Source: Candidatus Heimdallarchaeota archaeon (GTDB lineage Archaea > Asgardarchaeota > Heimdallarchaeia > Heimdallarchaeales > Heimdallarchaeaceae). Taken from it: a stretch of DNA of 45,259 nt. The notes beneath the pieces are model-generated. The model saw only the letters and a list, made by a program, of their open reading frames with translations, was not told the origin of the DNA and did no database searches. How positions within the stretch are numbered: the stretch's first letter is position 1; the number at the start of each line of letters is the position of its first letter. Shown piece after piece: positions 42,019 through 45,259 of this stretch. Location of the stretch: contig JAAFKI010000067.1 in the NCBI GenBank assembly GCA_021399345.1, positions 1 through 45,259 on the forward strand, read 5' to 3'. The translations under genes and the position numbers were made by a program.

Positions 42019-42858
42019 ATAAATAAAAAGAAAATAGCTGTTTTATCGATATCTCTAATAGCAATTTTATTTTCACTTAGTTATGGTCAAAACTTTGTTA
42101 ATGCTATTGGAATAGACGATTTCACATACAATGATAATCTTGTAGCACCATTTGAATTATCTTGGGAAATGAAAACATTTTTTGTAACTGGGTATGGTTC
42201 CCCTGAAGACTTTATTTGGGAAATCAATGCAGGAACTAATATGACTGCAGGAGATATTTTCAAGATAAAATTCCTAGAAGATCCAGACAATCTAGCTTTA
42301 GTTAATTATGAGGATTTATTCACTACGAATGAAACCTGGGCAGAATTTCGACTAAATTCAGATTTACTAGGAAATGATGCCAGTCTGATTGATTTCAATG
42401 CAATACAACCGAATATAGATCTTTTTCCAATCCAATTCATATATCCACAAACTATTCTAGCAAATGGATCCGAAACCAATACTTTTGAATATTTGTACGA
42501 AGTTTACAGTCAATATGAAATGTCTACTCCGCAAGCAAAATATAAAGTAACTAACACTGATGAAGTATTTTCAATTGCTACAGAAGTTCATGTGTCATTC
42601 AGTGGTTTATTTGGTGGAAATATAGATATTGATGAAGAAGCGACAGTGACATATAACAAAGAATGGGGCGTACTTAGCTCATATGAATTAAAATTCAGGT
42701 TGAAATCCAACGGGTATGTAGATTCTGCTGAAATTTTGTTAGAAATTACAGATGAAGATATACTAGTTGCTGCACCTTTTGGATGGATAGCTGGAATTAC
42801 TGTACTGATAACTTTTGGAGTCATAACCTTACAAAGAAAGAAAAGAAACAAAACATAA
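42019..42858 (+). CDS. Exported, C-terminally anchored protein (tandem family, gene 3)
   Basis: About 279 residues, third paralogue: signal peptide NKKKIAVLSISLIAILFSLSY, then PEDFIWEI, DIFKIKFLEDPDNL, FIYPQTILA, YNKEWGVLSSYELKF, LLEITDEDI, a transmembrane helix and RKKRNKT tail. The first ATG (42169) would drop the signal peptide and the first 50 residues, which align well with the paralogues. GGAGG (42006-42010) lies 8 bases before ATA at 42019; the codon matching the GTG of gene 2 is GCG here, so that position cannot be the family's start. Confidence 0.72.
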   Translation: MNKKKIAVLSISLIAILFSLSYGQNFVNAIGIDDFTYNDNLVAPFELSWEMKTFFVTGYGSPEDFIWEINAGTNMTAGDIFKIKFLEDPDNLALVNYEDLFTTNETWAEFRLNSDLLGNDASLIDFNAIQPNIDLFPIQFIYPQTILANGSETNTFEYLYEVYSQYEMSTPQAKYKVTNTDEVFSIATEVHVSFSGLFGGNIDIDEEATVTYNKEWGVLSSYELKFRLKSNGYVDSAEILLEITDEDILVAAPFGWIAGITVLITFGVITLQRKKRNKT

Positions 42859-43056
42859 GATATTTCAGAACAAATTCAAACTCTACCTTTTTTTCCTCTC
42901 TCTTTTTAATTATTTATAAAAACTAGACTTTTTTTTAAGTTTAATTGAACAAATTGAGACCAGTAACTTTTAAATTAGTCAATATTAACCCCTTCCCTCT
43001 AACAAATCATTTAAAAGTATGGAAGAGAGAAAATACTATAGGAAAGTGGTGTTATA

Positions 43057-43620
43057 GTGAGCCAAAGAATTTTCAAAATTTCGTTGCTAGGAGAAGGCGC
43101 AGTAGGAAAAACAAGTATACGTCGAACATACCTAGGAGAGAGTTTCAAAGAGGGGTACATGATGACAATAGGCGCTGACTTTGCTGTCAAAAAAATGATC
43201 CATAAGAACGTTGATTACACACTACAAATTTGGGATTTAGCTGGACAACAGCGATTTTCCGCAGTTCGTGAGGTTTATTATCGCGGAACAGCTGGTGCAT
43301 TATTAATTTTTGATATTTCTCGTCCTGAAACTTATTCTATTCTTCCCAATTGGTTGCATGAGCTTATCCGTAACAATAAGAACCGTATAGTTCCACTTGT
43401 TTTAATTGGAAATAAGGCTGATCTTCGTGACAGTACACCTAATGCTGTTCCAAAAGAGTACGCTCAAGAATATGCTGATCAACTTTCTGAATGGTCTGGT
43501 TTTTACATTCCTTATGTTGAAACCTCTGCCAAGACTGGTTTAAACGTTGAATCTGTTTTCAATATTTTAACCGAAAATATTTCTGCTTATTTTGAAAAAA
43601 TGACTGTTGAAAATAAGTAA
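43057..43620 (+). CDS. Ras/Rab-like small GTPase
   Basis: 187 residues with the full Ras-superfamily set: G1 GEGAVGKTS (12-20), switch I threonine T37 in MMTIGADF, G3 DLAGQ (60-64) with the catalytic glutamine Q64, G4 NKAD (119-122) and G5 ETSAK. The switch I and WDLAGQQRFSAVREVYYRGTAGALLIFD stretch is most like Rab. No C-terminal cysteine, so no prenyl anchor. It cycles between GTP and GDP states; effectors are unknown, but the TPR/longin-like protein at 33052 is a candidate partner. GTG start. Base composition looks slightly richer in GC than neighbours. Confidence 0.95.
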   Translation: MSQRIFKISLLGEGAVGKTSIRRTYLGESFKEGYMMTIGADFAVKKMIHKNVDYTLQIWDLAGQQRFSAVREVYYRGTAGALLIFDISRPETYSILPNWLHELIRNNKNRIVPLVLIGNKADLRDSTPNAVPKEYAQEYADQLSEWSGFYIPYVETSAKTGLNVESVFNILTENISAYFEKMTVENK

Positions 43621-43701
43621 TTATCCAATTTTCTTTTAGTTTTTCTACATACTAATTTATTTATATCTGTGAAAGTTTCTCATCTTGTTGGAGTAATCTT
43701 C

Positions 43702-44196
43702 ATGATCAAATCTATTGATATTCTGAATTACCTCTCTGAGAACAATTTCGAGCTTTCAACAGGTGTTCCCTGTTCTTATTTCAAAGAGCTCCTTATTGAG
43801 CTTGACAAAAGTGCTGATATACAGTATATTGCTTCTACTAGAGAGGATGAAGCTGTTGGTATTGCTTGTGGTTATTTTCTTGGTAAAAAGAATTGCTTCT
43901 TGATTATGCAAAATTCTGGTTTAGCTACGATCGGAGATGCTCTTACCTCCCTTGCTCAGCTCTATGAGATTCCCCTATTGATATTTGTCAGTTATCGCGG
44001 GCTTGAACCTGATAAAACCTTTCCTGAACATGTTATAATGGGGAATGTCACTGAAGCTGTTCTGGATGCTTATGGAATTCCTAATTGGAACATGAAAGGA
44101 GAAAATTGGAGAAAAATTCTAGATAAAGCATTGGAGCGTATGAACGAAGATTCTTCTGTAGTTTGTATTCTTGTTGAAAAGGGGGTTATCATCTGA
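43702..44196 (+). CDS. comD: Sulfopyruvate/phosphonopyruvate decarboxylase, alpha subunit
   Basis: About 164 residues, the PYR half of a TPP enzyme: LSTGVPCSYFKELL, IASTREDEAVGIACGYFLG with the TPP-activating glutamate, MQNSGLATIGDALTSL and FVSYRGLEPDKTFPEHVIMG. ComD with ComE decarboxylates sulfopyruvate to sulfoacetaldehyde in coenzyme M synthesis; phosphonopyruvate decarboxylase is the close alternative. The ATG at 43702 is chosen over GTG 43669: TTATTTATAT at 43655-43664 is too close to the GTG, and GGAG lies 8 bases before the ATG. It overlaps comE by one base. Confidence 0.85.
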   Translation: MIKSIDILNYLSENNFELSTGVPCSYFKELLIELDKSADIQYIASTREDEAVGIACGYFLGKKNCFLIMQNSGLATIGDALTSLAQLYEIPLLIFVSYRGLEPDKTFPEHVIMGNVTEAVLDAYGIPNWNMKGENWRKILDKALERMNEDSSVVCILVEKGVII

Positions 44197-44756
44197 TGAG
44201 AGGTGAAGAAGTCATCGCATCTCTGAAAGAATTTATCTCCGATGATACACTTATTGTTAGTTCAAACGGTAATGTTAGTCGGCAAGCTTACAACTTTTTA
44301 CCTCAACCTCAAGTCTATCTTAGAGGGAGTATGGGATTACCCATGTCTATTGGCTTAGGGTTAGCATTAGCACAACCAGAGAAACAAGTATTAGTTATAA
44401 CAGGTGATGGAAATTTCTTAATGGGTTTGAGCTCAATGACCACCATAGGAAATTACAAACCTCCCAACCTCAAAATAATCATATTAGATAACGCGATCTA
44501 TGCAACTACTGGAGGGCAAGAAACTGTTTCATCAACTGTAGATTATCTCAAACTGTTGGAAGGATTTGGGATTCAACATTATGGGAGTTTAAACTCGATC
44601 AAAAGTCCTTCAAAATTACTTGAAGCCTTTGAAATTCTTCTAACCAGCAAACAAACAGCTGTTTTGCACATAAATGTAGAAGAAGATATTGAGAATTTAG
44701 AGAATATCCCTTGGCAACCTAAAGAAATCAAAAATAAATTTATGGAGAAAATTTGA
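44196..44756 (+). CDS. comE: Sulfopyruvate/phosphonopyruvate decarboxylase, beta subunit
   Basis: 186 residues, the TPP-binding half: VSSNGNVSRQAYNFL, LRGSMGLPMSIGLGLALAQPEK and the thiamine motif GDGNFLMG...LKIIILDN (GDG-x-N spaced by about 25 residues). Together with the preceding gene it forms a complete two-subunit enzyme. The GGLP-like GSMGLPMS segment matches ComE and Ppd enzymes equally. No other coenzyme M genes (comA-C) are in the window, so the choice between sulfo- and phosphonopyruvate rests on the split-gene form. Confidence 0.86.
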   Translation: MRGEEVIASLKEFISDDTLIVSSNGNVSRQAYNFLPQPQVYLRGSMGLPMSIGLGLALAQPEKQVLVITGDGNFLMGLSSMTTIGNYKPPNLKIIILDNAIYATTGGQETVSSTVDYLKLLEGFGIQHYGSLNSIKSPSKLLEAFEILLTSKQTAVLHINVEEDIENLENIPWQPKEIKNKFMEKI

Positions 44757-44797
44757 TTGAAGATAGTTCTTAAATAATACGAGAGAGAGGTAAAAAC

Positions 44798-45079
44798 ATG
44801 GAGATTTCAGTTCAGTGCTTTGGACAGATAAGAACAATAACTAAAGAAAGATATGTTATTTTAAGCGTTCAAGATAAAATAACTATTACTAAAGCATTGG
44901 ATATTTTTGTTTCTAAATATGGTCCAGAACTAGAAAAATTACTCTATACTGACGGGAGAATAAGAGAGTTTTACTTCATACAACTAGACAAGGATAACAT
45001 CAAAAAAGATGATCTTGACACAACTATTGTCAAAGCAGATCAAGTAATCTCTATCATTCCTTTTATCTCTGGAGGATAA
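44798..45079 (+). CDS. MoaD/ubiquitin-like beta-grasp protein with C-terminal Gly-Gly
   Basis: 93 residues ending in FISGG, with the beta-grasp order seen in MoaD/ThiS/SAMP proteins: ISVQCFGQIRTIT, VQDKITITKALDIFVSKYG and VVKADQ-type VKADQVISIIPFISGG. The terminal Gly-Gly would be adenylated by an E1-like enzyme, for sulfur transfer (molybdopterin, thiolation) or protein conjugation (SAMP/Urm1-like). It lies 41 bases after comE, with GAGAGAGG upstream. Whether it serves cofactor synthesis or modification cannot be decided here. Confidence 0.85.
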   Translation: MEISVQCFGQIRTITKERYVILSVQDKITITKALDIFVSKYGPELEKLLYTDGRIREFYFIQLDKDNIKKDDLDTTIVKADQVISIIPFISGG

Positions 45080-45103
45080 GCTAAAACTGATGGGTTAGGG
45101 GAG

Positions 45104-45169
45104 AGAAGCTAGCTACATAGACATAAAAGATGGGGATAATGCAGCTATTAGGATAATTTGCTAGCTTCT
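45104..45169 (+). other. Inverted repeat, possible structured RNA or terminator
   Basis: AGAAGCTAGC (45104-45113) and GCTAGCTTCT (45160-45169) are a perfect 10-bp inverted repeat separated by 46 bases. It follows the Gly-Gly protein gene by 24 bases. The long loop makes an intrinsic terminator unlikely; it could be part of an untranslated RNA or a protein-binding site. Confidence 0.35.
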
Positions 45170-45208
45170 ACTAATATTATGACATGAATTTTGTACAAAT
45201 TCTTTAGA

Positions 45209-45259
45209 AGTGCCTGAAGCACATCATGGGGACGCCACATCCCCTCCTACACCGCCCAC
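45209..45259. other. GC-rich patch with hairpins at window edge (possible RNA gene, truncated)
   Basis: These last 51 bases are markedly GC-rich in an AT-rich genome and contain two perfect short hairpins: GTGC-CTGAA-GCAC (45210-45222) and GGGGA...TCCCC (45228-45244). Such islands in AT-rich archaea are usually stable RNAs (tRNA, RNase P, SRP or guide RNA). I could not match it to any of these; it runs off the end. Confidence 0.3.

Noticed and set aside
42945..43178. Plus-strand 77-residue ORF ahead of and overlapping the GTPase.
   Set aside because: It overlaps the GTPase's P-loop coding region in another frame, is arginine-rich as out-of-frame translations are, and lacks a ribosome-binding site.
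45248..45259. Resemblance of the last bases (ACACCGCCC) to the 3' region of 16S rRNA.
   Set aside because: The universal motif continues as GT and is preceded by conserved rRNA sequence; neither is present, and only nine bases match.

Overview
The window is about 45 kb of AT-rich, gene-dense archaeal DNA. TATA-like boxes about 25 bases ahead of start codons (many genes look leaderless), GH57 glycogen enzymes, an M29 aminopeptidase, F420-type luciferase-like oxidoreductases, a split sulfopyruvate/phosphonopyruvate decarboxylase and a ThrC with an N-terminal zinc site all point to an archaeon. A Ras/Rab-like GTPase, a TPR protein ending in a longin/roadblock-like domain, and RING-type zinc fingers on membrane proteins point to an Asgard archaeon. 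This assignment is inferred from gene content; no rRNA gene is visible.

Layout. 1-276: 3' end of a membrane pyrophosphatase gene (hppA). 320-7.9 kb: peptidase T, a RelBE-like toxin-antitoxin pair, two divergent bacterial-PH (bPH2) membrane proteins, one of them fused to a winged helix, an M29 aminopeptidase, a small RING-like protein, an alpha/beta hydrolase and a THEP1-like NTPase. 7.9-15.8 kb: a stand-alone DhaL protein, then a glycogen cluster (GalT-like transferase, GH57 glucanase, glycogen synthase, GH57 branching enzyme, and a phosphohexomutase homologue that has lost its active site, followed by a 46-residue zinc-ribbon ORF). 15.9-19.7 kb: a large beta-helix surface protein, VKOR, a CpXC protein and an AhpD-like protein. 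19.8-24.7 kb: a surface-sugar cassette (glycosyltransferase, SDR epimerase/reductase, CapD-type dehydratase, methyltransferase) and a second methyltransferase with a start-codon problem. 25.3-28.9 kb: a four-gene operon with three tandem paralogous membrane-anchored zinc-ribbon + RING proteins. 29-37.6 kb: two LLM oxidoreductase paralogues, ThrC, the TPR/longin-like protein and several membrane proteins. 37.7-39.9 kb: an anchored thioredoxin, an NDP-sugar pyrophosphorylase and TrmO. 40-42.9 kb: three tandem paralogous exported, C-terminally anchored proteins with a shared promoter/operator and probable AUH start codons. 43-45.1 kb: the Ras-like GTPase, the ComD/ComE pair and a MoaD/ubiquitin-like protein ending in Gly-Gly. 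The last 180 bases hold no gene but contain inverted repeats and a GC-rich patch that may begin a structured RNA.

How they fit together. Glycogen synthesis and breakdown genes sit together. Surface functions recur: sugar nucleotides, glycosyltransferase, beta-helix protein, and VKOR plus anchored thioredoxin for disulfides outside the membrane. The least ordinary parts are the membrane RING operon, which shares an 18-bp perfect palindrome with a divergent oxidoreductase gene, and the three-gene exported family, whose spacers are more alike than their coding regions.
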